A stretch of 64,000 nucleotides of DNA from Cladobotryum mycophilum (taxonomy: Eukaryota > Ascomycota > Sordariomycetes > Hypocreales > Hypocreaceae): the NCBI GenBank assembly GCA_036429605.1, contig CM071589.1, positions 930,001 to 994,000 of the forward strand, given 5' to 3'. The stretch's first letter is position 1. Each line of letters opens with the position of its first letter. The translations under genes were made by a program, and so were the position numbers. Below are positions 23,194 to 34,702 of the stretch, piece after piece. A model generated the notes under the pieces. The model was not told where the DNA came from. It did no database searches and saw only the letters and a program-made list of their open reading frames with translations.

Positions 23194-25326
23194 ATGTCCT
23201 TCTTGACTTCTTTTCGTACCTCGGTGAACTCACTCCTCGCCAGCAAGAAGGGCCCCTCACTTACACCCGACATGTCTGCTTCACATTCTTCCCCATCATC
23301 GGATGGGCTCTTTAGGTTCCCATCGCGACGGAGCGCGGTTCATAGCACGGAGGGAATTGTTGCTTGTACGCAGCCTCTTGCTGCAAGCTGCGGGCTAGAG
23401 ATTTTGCGCGCTGGAGGAAATGCTGCTGTATGTAAATCCCTCTCTCCCCTAAACCTATTTTTATTTATTCTTCTATCGTACATGGAACCACTCACTTACA
23501 CGCTTGCAGGATGCCGCCGTGGCAGTTGGTGTGTAACCATGTTTCTGCATTCAAGATGACAATATCATGAGCCAAACCAACTAATGTGATGCAGCCGCCG
23601 GCCTGAACATGACAGAGCCCACCTCTACAGGCATCGGGGGCGACATGTTCATCCTCTACTACGATGCCTCCACCAAGCAAGTCAACGCCATGAACGGCTC
23701 CGGTCGCTCGGGCATAAACTACCATCTCGAGGCCTTCCGAAAGGAACTCGGCGTCAAGGACGGCGACGCCGGCGGCATACCCATGTCCAGCGTCCTCGCC
23801 GCCACCGTACCTGGCGCCGCCGCCGGCTGGGTCGACACAGTCGAGCGGTTCGGCAGCGGAAAGCTAGACATGGCCAGGATCCTCGCACCCGCCATCAAAC
23901 TGGGAGAAAAGGGCTTCCCCATCTCGGAAGTAGCTGCTCATTGGGTATATATGAACTTCCCATTGTTTTCCTAAAAAAAAAAAAAAAGATTATAGGCCAT
24001 GTGTAAAAAGAAAAAGAAAGAAAGAAAAGAAAATTGGCTGACTGGCTGATAAAGTGGCACCGCGGAGAGGCCAGCCTTCGAGGAGCCTCGCCCAACTTTG
24101 CCGAGATGCTCAAGGCGGATCCAGACGCCAAAGGAGGCGTCAGAGCACCTCGCGCAGGCGAAATATTCAAGAATCCTACTCTAGCCAACACATTCCGCGT
24201 GTTGGCCGAAGAAGGCAAGAAAGGCTTCTACACGGGCCGGATCGCCGAGGAGCTCGTCAAGGCCGTCCGTGATCGCGGGGGATACCTCGAACTGGATGAC
24301 CTGAAGCATCATCTCGAAAGCGGCAGCGAGCCCGTCGAGCCCATCTCCCTCAAGTTCAACGGCCAGGGCCTTCAAGACGGAGGCATCGAGCTCTGGGAGC
24401 ATCCCCCCAATGGACAGGGAATCGTCGCTCTGATGGCCCTCGGTATTATCCAGGAGCTGGAGAAGCAGGGCAAGATTCCCGTTTTCAAGCCTTCGGATTT
24501 TAATACTAGCCCCTATCTACACGCCATCATCGAGGCGCTCCGGATCGCCTTCTCCGATGCGAGTTGGTACGTTACAGATCCAAACGTTACACCCGTCCCC
24601 TCCAAGGGCCTCATCTCCTCAGACTACCTCTCCGAGCGAGCTAAGCTCTTCAACCCCTCCCACGCCCTCACCCATGTTGAGCATGGCGAGCCGGAATTCA
24701 TTTCTCCAGCTTTACAAAGCAGCGACACCGTCTACTTCACCGTCTCCGACTCCCAGGGCAACGCCGCCTCCTTCATCAATTCCAACTACGCCGGCTTCGG
24801 CACCGCCATCATCCCCAGGGGCTGCGGCTTCACCCTCCAAAACCGAGGCGCCAACTTCTCCCTCGACCCGAACCACCCGAACCGCCTCGAGCCCCGCAAG
24901 CGGCCCTACCACACCATCATCCCCGGAATGGTCACCAACGTGAACGACGGGTCGCTCCACTCTTCCTTTGGCGTCATGGGCGGCTTCATGCAGCCGCAGG
25001 GACATGTGCAGGTGCTCCTGGGCCAGGTCGTCGGCGGGCTGGACCCGCAGCAGGCACTCGACGCCCCGCGGATATGCATCGGAGCCGGCTTCCCGGAGTT
25101 TGGCAAACCGGTGGATTGGACAGTTAATGTGGAGGATACGATGCCGCAAGAAACCATCCAAGAGCTGAAGAAGCTGGGGCACCAAGTCGTGGTCGTGACT
25201 GGACATGAAAGAGCATTGTTTGGGCGAGGTCAGATTATCAGACATACAATTGATCCCGTAGACAAGACGCCGATTTGGTCAGCCGGAAGCGACATGAGAG
25301 CGGATGGCGCAGCGTATCCCTTGTAG
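23194..25326 (+). CDS. Gamma-glutamyltranspeptidase-like Ntn hydrolase (GGT2/YwrD type)
   Basis: Self-cleaving amidohydrolase of the GGT/cephalosporin-acylase family, expected to hydrolyse gamma-glutamyl or similar amide bonds. Exons: 23194-23427, 23510-23528, 23595-23944, 24055-25326; 624 aa. Exon 2 is only 19 nt, yet splicing yields the continuous family block DAAVAVAAGLNMTEPTSTG. Predicted catalytic Thr about residue 426 begins the small subunit (SSD-TVYFTVSD), followed by GNAASFINSNYAGFG, GFTLQNRGANFSL, KRPYHTIIPGM and GGFMQPQGHVQVL. These match the bacterial YwrD/GGT2 branch better than secreted glutathione-degrading GGT, and no signal peptide is visible, so a cytosolic enzyme is likely. 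A TATA element and CT-rich leader precede it. It sits downstream of D-amino-acid oxidase and convergent with Grx5. True substrate uncertain. Confidence 0.9.
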
Positions 25327-25498
25327 ATAGTTTGAAGTTATTTTGATTCCCCATTTTGACAAGCAAATTCATCCCGCTTGTGCATAAAAAAAGGTATCTC
25401 TTCAAGAAAAACCCACCACCCAACCTTTTTTTGTTTTACCTCTTTTTAAAAACGTGGTATCGTACACTCATGCATTTTTGCCATGGTTTATCCCAATT

Positions 25499-26047
25499 TT
25501 ACTCGTCCTTCTTCTCGCTCTCGGCCTCGACCAAAACCTTGGACTCCTCAAACAGCTTGGTCAAATCACCATTCTGATGCATCGAAACCAAGATATCGCA
25601 GCCACCAACAAAGTCCTTGTTCACATACAGCTGCGGGATCGTCGGCCAGTCGGAATACTCCTTGATACCCTGGCGCAACTCTGCATCTTCGAGAACGTTA
25701 AAGGCCGCAAACTTGTCGGGGTTGACGCCCTGGACGCCCAGGATCTGGATGGCAGCGCGGGAGAAGCCGCACTGGGGAGTTTCGGGAGTGCCCTTCATGA
25801 AGAGCACAACGGGAGCAGAAGCGATGGCCTTGTCGATGGCAGTTCGAGTCTCATTGGAGAGCAGACGAGCTTGGAGGGGTGTGAGGGGAGAAAAGGGAGC
25901 TCGGAAGGGTTGGAAGGGCGCTCGAACAGCGGGCCTCGAGGCTTGCCGAAGCACATTCTGTTTTTATTTTTTTTCAGTGAGCCGAGTTCGCAATCAAAGT
26001 CGCAAAGATCATACAAAACGCACCGATACGATTGATCGCGAAAACAT
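25499..26047 (-). CDS. GRX5: Mitochondrial monothiol glutaredoxin Grx5
   Basis: Mitochondrial carrier of [2Fe-2S] clusters in iron-sulfur protein maturation. Exon 1 is 26047-26024 (MFSRSIVS), intron 26023-25958, exon 2 25957-25499; 160 aa. The first 8 residues come from the tiny exon 1; together with the Arg-rich start of exon 2 they form a typical mitochondrial presequence (about residues 1-41). The monothiol active site CGFS is at residues 71-74 (PQCGFSRAAIQ), preceded by FMKGTPETP, and the glutathione/cluster-binding WPTIPQLYVNKDFVGGCDI block follows. Length and motif order match the family. It is convergent with the GGT-like gene, with stop codons about 170 bp apart. Confidence 0.94.
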
Positions 26048-26945
26048 GGTCGAGATGGTTATAAGAGATATTCTCGTTTGTCGCAGGTTTGCGCGAGGCA
26101 AGGAAATGATTGCGGTGCAGGGAAGAATCGAGGATGGAAAATCAAGAGAAGCGACCCCGACATGTGGAAGTGATGCAATGGCGGCAGCTGACCAATCATG
26201 AAAGACAAGGCAAATAGCTCCCGCCGATCCGAATGAGACGTCGAAAGAAGCGAAAACTTGGCTGCAACCCTGAAGTTGGCAAAACCCTGATATTGTTTTC
26301 TTGAGTAGTTAAAGTGCTGTTTTTATCAAGACGAATATTCGTCAAAATAGTTGCACCGCTTCTTGGGAGATGAAGCCCTTTGCCAACCACAAGGTGCGAT
26401 GCCCCGCCACTGCTCCATAAAGGTACCCAAAACACCACAGGGCACTATCATGAGCATGCAAGCAATGCAATCAAGCCGCTGAGCTCATTCGGCATGATCA
26501 ACCGGGGGGACGTGCTCTTTGCACGGGTCGTTGGAAGAATATAGGAGGTATCCAATGAGGCAGTCAAAGAGACAAGCCTATCGAAGGCGGAGGCAGGCTT
26601 CACTTGCGCCTGCACTCTCTCCGTGCCTCCGAAATGGCCAGCGAATTTGTCATCTACAGCAACTGCTGGAATCATCATGCGAAAAGCCCAAGTCAATTGA
26701 TGGCAATGAAGCGCGATGAAGGGACCAAAATGTCATGTTCATTGAAGTTGGGCCTGTATCATTGCTTCGAGGAAGGAACCAAGACGACCGGGCACTCTTT
26801 CCACCTTCACTTACTCTATGACGACTTCTTCCCACAGAAGAAACAAATCTCTTTTTCTTCCTTTTCAATTCCAAAATCCTTTTCAACTCCAAAATTCATC
26901 TCTCACACATTCTCAGTATCAGCGGTTTGAATCCCAGTATTCACC
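26048..26945. other. Divergent intergenic region
   Basis: Shared upstream region of GRX5 (-) and the unknown 240-residue gene (+). A GGTTTGAATCC string at about 26925-26935 resembles a tRNA B box, but no A box or cloverleaf accompanies it. No gene seen. Confidence 0.55.
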
Positions 26946-27834
26946 ATGAGCCACTTCACCGTTGGCCTCTCAAGCGACGGCTTGTCCTCGTTCACGTTGC
27001 GCGCTCGCCTCAGCAGCCAGGGCCCTCCCACTTCAGGTCCAGCTGCGCCCTCACCACCATCGCCAGATGACCAGCTCAAGCTGGACGATCTGTATCGACA
27101 TTTTCGAGACCACTTCGTTCCAGCTAACTCGGTCGCCGGCAACGAAGATTCCGGCGAAAATAATGGTGGCCATGGCAATGCTAACTTGATGGTACAATTA
27201 GGAGGTCCGCAACCCCCTTGAATTACCATGTCACCTCAATAGCTAAGTCATCTCAGAATCCTTTGCTCAAGCCGGCCTGAAGCTTCACACCTCGGTTGTC
27301 CACCAGCTCTCCCAGTCCCAGGTTGAAATCGACGCCAACATCTCAACCTTTTCCAAATTCTCCTCCTCCATCCTCTCTGACCTGGATGGCCTGTACTCTA
27401 ACATTGCATATCCGCTCTCCGCCACTTTGTGCCATTCTGCCAACTTCCCCCGCGCCACTATCGGTGCCCATCTTGTCAGCGTGCAGGAGAAGCTGAAGCT
27501 CGCAGAGGGTGAGCTGCGCGGCCTCCATGAGGAATGGGAGGAGAATTTGCGTTCGGAATATGACCTTCGCCAAGAGCTAGGTACAGAGGTAACAGAGCAA
27601 GGCTCAAATAACACTGCGTGGCTTTATTCAGGTCAGGCGGAAGCTTTCAAGCAAGAGGTCGAGCAAATTGTTCGGGATCAGATCAGGGCTCTGGATGATA
27701 TTGAGGCAGTAAGTATCTGCAACATATTCCCAAAAGCAGAGATGCACGCCAACACTAATATCCCATCACAGCACTACAAAGAATCGGTGCAGGCAGAAAC
27801 CATGGAGATGATGCAATTCATTCTGGCTGACTGA
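26946..27834 (+). CDS. Hypothetical protein, four exons
   Basis: I do not recognise this protein. The best model has exons 26946-27204, 27257-27580, 27632-27708 and 27772-27834, giving 240 aa. Intron 1 uses a less common donor, GTCCGC; it is chosen because it is the only junction that keeps the long second exon (FAQAGLKLHTSVVHQLSQSQ...) open. Introns 2 (51 nt) and 3 (63 nt) are both multiples of three without stops, but each has a clean GTACAG or GTAAGT donor and CAG acceptor. The N-terminus is Ser/Pro-rich and disordered-looking; from about residue 90 the protein is helical and charged (EKLKLAEGELRGLHEEWEEN, then EVEQIVRDQIRALDDIEAHY), suggesting a coiled coil. No signal peptide or membrane segment. 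Convergent with the aminotransferase gene. Confidence 0.6.
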
Positions 27835-28194
27835 TGGTCGGGATGCGGGATTTTCAAATCATGTTGTCTAGAATTCGAGCTATGTATGCACTATCCTTCC
27901 ATCTCAAGCTCAACTTTGCTTCTACTGCCTCAAGCGCCTTGTCCATAGAACCTTTACGGGTCCGAGCATGCCAACTTCGTGACCAACGTGGTTCGCCAAA
28001 ACTCCATTCCGATGAGAAACGAAATAGAAACAAAAAACAATCCAACAACTCTAACAAAAAAAAAAAAAAAAAGAACTGAAACTGAAACGCATTAAACTCA
28101 TAACAGGCATTGTCCTTCTGAAGACTCCAGTTCTCCATGTCCAATTTTTCCTTTTCTTCCGTTAATCGATCCAAGAGAAATGAAATGCCAGTCT
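27835..28194. other. Convergent intergenic region
   Basis: 360 bp between two stop codons, including a poly-A run of about 18 around 28057-28073. Probably overlapping 3' UTRs; no gene. Confidence 0.6.
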
Positions 28195-29480
28195 TTACTC
28201 CTTCTCGGGGATGACGAAACCCCACTCATGGCTCTCGCGACCGTAAATAATATCAGCCATCCAGCCCTTGATCTTGGAAGTGTACTCGGCGGGAGTATTC
28301 TCGGGGCCCATGGGGATGTTGACGTCCTTGCCGCGGTGGTGAATCTGCGAGACGGGGCAAACAAAGTACTATGCAAGTTAGCAATTGATGATTCGAGCCA
28401 GTGCGGGAGATGATTTAAAACTTACAGCAGTGCCGGCAGCGAATGACTCAAGGATGCGGCCCTCGGCATAGGCTTCGAAGACCTCGGAGATGGTATACTT
28501 TCTCTCGGTAATCTCGAGCTCTCCAGCCAGTCTCTCACGAGCAAGCTCCAGGCAGCTGCGGCGGGTAACACCGTCGAGGATCAACTTGTCGTCCAGGGGA
28601 GCGGTAATAAGCTCCTTCTTGCCATCCTTGCGCTTCCAAATGATGAAGAAGTTGCTGGCGCCAGCCTCGGTACACTCGCCTTGTTCGCCGTATAGCCACA
28701 GAATCTGGTGGAAACCTCTTCGGCGGACTTCTGTGGTGGCAGCCAGCGAGGGGCCGTAGTTGGCACCAAGTTTGGCGTATCCGAAACCGCCAACCCAAGC
28801 GCGGACCATATCCTCGGGGGAGGTGTGCAGGCGCATACCGCCAGGAGGGCTATCCATGCGAGGCATGTAGCTCATGATGATGAAGAGCATGGCCTCGCGA
28901 GGGCTCTGGACACCCAGCTGCGACTGGGTTCCAATCATGGTTGGGCGGAGATAGAGGAACTGGCCAGCCTTCTCGCGGGGCAACCAGCGGGGTCCATCGA
29001 CAGCGAGCAGGGCAACGATGAGCTTCTGCAGCTCTGCGGGTTCAAAGAGAGGGAGGGCTACACGTCCACAAGAGAGGTGCATGCGAGCACAGTTGCGCTC
29101 AGGGCGGAAGATGCGCAGCTTGCCATCGTAACCACGGAAGACCTTGAGGCCCTCGAAGCACTCGGTGGCGTAGTGCAGGCATGAAGCGGTGGGCATGAGG
29201 CTCAGGGGACCATAGGGCTTGAGTTCCGGGTTACCCCAGCCAGTGGACTGGCGCCAAGTAGCGGTGATCATGTGGTCTGAGCAAATGGACTCCTCGCCAG
29301 AGTTTGCGACTGCCTCATCAGGGACGGGTCGGGGGTTGGTAGTATAGGTGTATGTGAGGTTGGAAGCGAGGAGGGGGCGGTGGTGGGGATTCCATTGGCA
29401 GGGTTTTGGGCGGCTTCTTTGATTTGGATGTTGGCGGCCGTGAGGTCGACATCCTGGGTTGGGACAGCAGAGGGGGCCAT
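28195..29480 (-). CDS. Branched-chain amino acid aminotransferase
   Basis: PLP enzyme (fold type IV) transferring amino groups between Leu/Ile/Val and 2-oxoglutarate, the last step of synthesis and first of degradation. Exon 1 is 29480-28426, intron 28425-28369, exon 2 28368-28195 (YFVCPVSQIHHRGKDV to EKE-stop). Expected length 409 aa. Marks: DHMITATW, CLHYATECFEGLKVFRG, YLRPTMIGTQ, the PLP-Lys segment GYAKLGANYGPSLA (Lys about 237), ECTEAGASNFFI and GVTRRSCLELAR. Oddity: the MAPSAVPTQDVDLTAANIQI N-terminus is in a different frame from the LASNLTYTYT and DHM part. One extra base in the G5 run at 29373-29377 (C5 on the coding strand) reunites them, so a homopolymer error is likely. No clear mitochondrial presequence, suggesting the cytosolic isoform. 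Confidence 0.92.
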
Positions 29481-32077
29481 GGTGATGGTGTTGAGAGATG
29501 TTGCAATGGTTGTTGAGAGTGAAGGAAGAGGAACAGGAAGAGGAAGGATGGAAATGTGAAAGAGTGCAGAAAGATTTTAAAGGTAGCTAACACAACTGGC
29601 CCCAACAAGGATGGGATAGGAATTGTTATTGACGGCACAGAGGACGAAAGCAAGGACCCTCCCTAGGTTTTCTGATTGTTTGTTTAAATTTGGGTGGCTC
29701 TATGTTAGCCTGGGTTGGCTTGTGTAGTTGGGTGACGTAGTGTGAGCCGGGGGCGATAGTACAGGCACACGATAAGATATAGGCTTTTGGTGTGACAAGA
29801 GGAGGAGGAAAAAGAAGAAGAAGGTTTAGGTGAAGAAGAAGAAAAGGAAGAAGTTTAAGAAGAAAGGAAAAGAAAAGAAAGTTTCTTAAAAAAGAAATCT
29901 CGGTTACTTGAATTTTAAGTCCATGGAGTTAGTGAGAGAGAGTGAGTAAGTAAGTGGCCCCCCCCCCCCCAATTCTCAGGGAAGCCCCATCCCAATCCCC
30001 CATGCCCAGGCTATGCCATCCAATGCCATGTCATTCCAAGACTCACCCATTTCCATGCAGCCTCCGAGGAGCGGCAATGGGATCACAAAGAAAGTGCCGA
30101 AAAGGGAGTAGAAAGAAAAAGAAAAAAGTAAGGTAATGGTTGACCAAAATCGATAACGATAACGTAAGTAGAAATGGGAGAGAGACATGCAAGGAATGGA
30201 AGGACCCATGTGACCCTTTTTTTTCTTTTTTTCTGTCTCCCCTAAAAAGGTGTTAGTGGGGGATAAGGAACGGAGTAGTGGACGGACAAGAGACAAGATG
30301 GACAGGCAGAGAGAGAGGAGAGGAAAAAGACCCGTCACTACCCACGGCTTGGTTCGGGTGCCACAAAGAGACAGACATGCAGACAAGACAAGACATACAA
30401 ACGGACGGACAGACAGACCAGAGCGAGTGAGTGAGCGAGTGAGTGAGAGATACCCAACTAGGTAAACATACCGTGTGTAAACGCACTCTAGTTTTGGCTC
30501 TCACACCGACGGGGCTTGTTTCACCGTATCGGGGGGGGTCTTGCCAGGTTACTTATCTACCCATCTATCACTTGTGTTGTTGCTTGTACACTACGTTTTG
30601 TTGGGTATCTTAACAAAGGCAAACCAATTAATTAAAATAAAATAAAAACTACAATCAATGGCCTTTGTTTAAACAAGGTAACAAAATGGCCCATTTATTC
30701 TTCACCTCAAAATCACCTAATTGCCATAGGATGCACCCACCACATAATCAACAACTCCATTTACTTAAATGTTCTCTTTTCCCTTCCCTTGATGCTCATC
30801 ATGCACAACGCCGCCCGCTTTCTTCGGCCCACGCGGCGGGGGGGGGGATTGAAGGACCACTGCCTGTTCGTTCCCAACCAGCTTTCCAAGACAAGTTCAT
30901 TAAATGCATGGATTGGATTGGATTGGATGGGATGCGCTGGTATGGAGACTACACTGTGGGTTCCCCAAAAAGAAAGAAAAGACAAAAAAAAACGCGGCGC
31001 AAACCTCCTCCATCTTCCTGCATCCGCACCCGAAGGCCGATTGACTCCCCTCCCTTATTATCAAGCAATGGTTCCGGCGAGCGGGCTGGGTGCGGAATCG
31101 CCCCGACCCGCTTTGCGCCGGACGACGTTGCGCCGGGCCCTGTTACACCTATTTTTTATTTTATTTTTTATTTTTGCGCAGGATCCCTTTTATATACAGT
31201 ACAGTTCACTCCGTAGTAATGTTGCACCGCCTAGGTACCTAGGTAGGCAGGTGGTAGAGCATCAAATCAATGTTTTATATACTCATAACTAGTTCTTCTC
31301 ATCATGCAATCAACCTCTTTACACAACCCTAAAAAGGCAATGCATAATAAACTTCCCGCATGTTCCTCAATTCCGGTAAAAGTAAATAATAAAAACAATA
31401 ATAAAATAAAAACACCCTTGTGGCGGCACAAACCCTTTTTCCATGCGTTTATCAAAATGGGCGGAAACCTTGCACCGCTGATAGCCGAGGGGGGCAGAGA
31501 GGCGGCGGGGAGGGAGGAGGAGGAGGAGGGGGGGGGCAAAAAGAAAACAGGTACTAGGCGGAAACCCAAACGAAAACTTGGGGCGAGAGAGCGAAAGCAC
31601 ATCACATCACATCATTTCCTTTTAATGAGATCATGCATAAAAAAGAAGGGACGAAGAAAAAAATAGTAAGCCAACGTGACCAGAAAGAAATGGATAATGT
31701 CCCCCCCAAGGAATTGCCGTTGTCGGACAATGAGTGTCTGATTCACTTTTCGCCAAGGGGGGTCATTCGGCTAGTGTTGGCTCAGGTATAGGTAGTCTTC
31801 ATCCCCCACGCTCAAATTCATCCGTCCCTTGGACTACTACCCTTGATCTCTCAACATTCCCATTTTGCTCCATCCATCCAGTGCTTAACAATATCCTCTT
31901 TTCTCTCTCTCTCTCTCTCATTAATATGAGTTGCCACGTGGTGAACCATCAACCCGTCATGTTTATGCCAAGGGCACCCCCCGTTTTATTTCTACCCTGA
32001 AAAAAATAGACAAAGCCTGTTGAACGACTCATTCTCCTTTTACATGCATTTCCCCACCAAACACCCCAAGATCTAGA
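29481..32077. other. Long intergenic region with low-complexity tracts
   Basis: Upstream of the aminotransferase gene. It contains GA/AAG-rich sequence (about 29800-29890), a C-run at about 29957-29970, impure GTGA/GACA repeats (about 30400-30450), a G-run near 30839, a perfect 14-bp palindrome at 31230-31243, AACCCTAA at 31325-31332 and a (TC)9 repeat at 31902-31919. Frames here are low-complexity shadows. The region is long for a promoter and could hold an untranslated RNA, but nothing supports a gene. Confidence 0.55.
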
Positions 32078-33653
32078 TCAAGACGATGATGTTACACCCC
32101 TCCTCCCCGCCTCCTTCTTGCGCTGCTCCTCTTCCATAATCTCTCGCTCCCTGGCTGCTGCTTCAACCCCTGCCTTGACGCCTTTGGCCCTCTGTCGGGC
32201 CTCGTACCGGTCCCGACTTTGCATGATACGCTCCACGATTTGCCCTGCATTGACGTTGGAGAAGGCGTGCTCACCGATTTCTTGGTAAATTCCCAGCTCC
32301 TTGGCCTCCACGTAGGGATCGTATGTCAGGGGAATAAAGGCCGTTGGTCCGTGGTAGACGACGTCTGGTGTGCCCAATGGAATATTCGTAAGATACTTCT
32401 TGGTCGGCGTGAACGGAGCACCAAAGATAACGGCGTCAATGTACTGCGCAAAGTTGAAAAATGCGGTTAGCTTGCCAAATTGCACAGCCTGCAAACGATG
32501 ATGCCATGAAGAGAGTGCTTACCTTGCACTGAAGAACGCAAAGACCGCGTTCATAAATGTTCATGACGGGGTAGTTAACGCCCTTCCACTCATTGATCAC
32601 ACCGTCCTCGTGTACACCAACAACCACGTATGCCGGCCCGTAGTCTTGGCCGTTCTCGCCAACACGCTTCTTGGTGGCTTCCTCGGTGAACCACCCAGAC
32701 TTGCGGGCAAGTTCGTTTTCCGTCTCAAGAACCTTGCGCAAAAACTCAATGTGACCGCTGCAGAAGAGGTCAAAGCCTCCATCGACGTAGACGAGACGTT
32801 GGCCTGGCCTGCGCCCCTTGCCATCCAAAAACTTCTTAAAAGCTCCTTGTTCTTCTCCCTTGTCGCCGCGCGAGGTCGCTGTCCAGAACCACACATCGGC
32901 ACCTGGGTTGAATGCCGTCTCGTCCGTGGCGTAGAGCTTGATTCGTTCCAGCATGGCTTGAGCCAGAACCTTGCGCTCTTCCTCCGTGCCGCTGCCTTCC
33001 TCTCCTGCCAAGACTTTCTCCAAGGACTTGATAAAGTGTGTCTTGGTGCAGAGCAGCATGCGGCCAACTAGGTCGGTGGTAGAAATGCCGGGCGAGCGCT
33101 TGACGACCTTGAAGCGTCCTGCCTCCTTTACGAAGCGATACGTGTCATTCCCATCACTATCAGAGGTGATATCGTCGCCGTGTGCAACATATTTGCAACC
33201 ATAGTGGGTGATGTAGTCGAGTTGAGTAACATAGGGGGCGTAAGCAATCGCCTTGGTAACCCAACGACAAGCGTTCATAGCAGCCATACTAAATAAACAT
33301 GGAGTCAGTCAACATCTTTACCCGGGGCGGTAGGTAAGAACATTGTACCGTTCTTCAAGGTTCATGACGGTGGGACCCTTGTTCTTGAGGATAGCCTCAT
33401 CGGAGTGCACACCGCAATACAACTCATCACCTAGCTTACGGGACTGGACAATGGCACCGGCATGGCCTGTATAATTTGGTGAGATGGGTTAGAATAATAC
33501 ATTGGGCTGGTAAAGCAGGAATGATGCTTCGAGAAACGAACCATGGTGGAAGAAATCAAAGCATCCATCAACCCAAAGACGACCTTCATACAGCTGAGAC
33601 TCGGGCTCGCCCTGAGCCTTTTCAAGATCCTCGTTGTATTCGGATGCACTCAT
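32078..33653 (-). CDS. Ethanolamine-phosphate cytidylyltransferase
   Basis: CTP + phosphoethanolamine to CDP-ethanolamine, the rate-limiting step of the Kennedy pathway to phosphatidylethanolamine (Ect1/PCYT2 family). Exons (minus): 33653-33542, 33466-33349, 33288-32523, 32443-32078; 453 aa. It has two tandem nucleotidyltransferase domains. Domain 1 has the intact HxGH (HHGH, residues 36-39, split by intron 1), CKYVAHGDDIT and the CTP-loop RSPGISTT (about 141-148). Domain 2 repeats the fold (VDGGFDLFCSGHIEF), but its HxGH is degenerate, CSGH (about 253-256), as is usual for the regulatory second domain in this family. A charged helical tail (AAAREREIMEEEQRKKEAG) ends the protein. Divergent from a secreted histidine phosphatase. 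Confidence 0.95.
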
Positions 33654-34702
33654 TTTGGGTGGTCTTGCTTGCGTCCTGGGAGGAGGGGCAAATGAGATGA
33701 TGAGGTGCTGATGTAGGGGGAGAGGTATCAATTTAACGAAGAGTATTGATTATATAGAAAACCGCTTCATCAAAACAAACACTGATCCAAAATAACGGCC
33801 CGTCTGTTTGCTTCAGTGTTTTCAGGCAACTTTGCATGAAGCAGTGGAGATGCAGGAAGCTCACAGCTGATTGCGGGGTGAATGCTGCCGGCAGACAAGA
33901 CTCCTCAGACCATTCAGCGTGCAGTGTCCACTATCTTATCAAGTCAATGGACAACTGGCAAGTGCGTGACTGCACATGGAGGCACGACCTTTAGTCAATG
34001 TCGAGACTGAGACACATTTACTTTTTTAGCATACACATGATGGCATCGACGTGTCAGCGCTTGTGTGCACCATCGCCAATTCACTCGATGCTACCTATTC
34101 GAATGAAGTACGGTCCATCAACAAGCAATAGCAACTGTTGATAGGACCTTACAAATGGCATGCACAAACGGACAATCTATCCGAAAACAGACGCGCATAC
34201 TGATTAACCTGGACGGAACACACACTATCGACTCGCCGCCACCACTTCAGATCCAGATCCAGGAACCACGTGCGCCCTGAATATCGATTGAATGAAGCTC
34301 CAAGACACCCCCCGGATTGTGCCACCACGTTGCTGATCCATTGGCACTCGCATGGGAGGGTCGAGGGAGGGTTACAATGTCGTGCCACCAAGGGGGAGAA
34401 CAAGACCATGTCCTTGTCCTTGTCCTTGTCCTTGTTCTATTCCTAGACACCGAGAAAAGGTCCGCAAAGAATGACTGAATTTTTTTTTTGGTCTAATAAC
34501 GTCGGTTCGTCGGCCATGATGCATTGATGTTCGGTCAAATAGACCCTGTCAGCAGTGTTTGGGTTCTTCAACATTTTCAGTCCTGCGAAGAGGCTGGGAA
34601 TGGGAACGCTCTGCGCTTACAGCATATAATTGCGACGGACGCCAGGTCTCGACGATTTGTTTTGATTTCTTCAACACCAAATCGTCTACAAAGACTGTCA
34701 AA
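33654..34702. other. Divergent intergenic region
   Basis: Shared 5' region of the cytidylyltransferase (-) and the histidine phosphatase (+). Contains four perfect TCCTTG hexamers at 34411-34434 and a T-run at about 34482-34490. No gene. Confidence 0.6.
34411..34434 (+). repeat. TCCTTG hexamer repeat, four copies
   Basis: Four perfect TCCTTG units. On the opposite strand it encodes only an Arg-Thr repeat in a spurious frame. It lies about 270 bp upstream of the histidine phosphatase start. Confidence 0.85.

Noticed and set aside
26925..26935. GGTTTGAATCC resembling a tRNA B box
   Set aside because: It lies in the leader of a protein gene with no A box and no cloverleaf.
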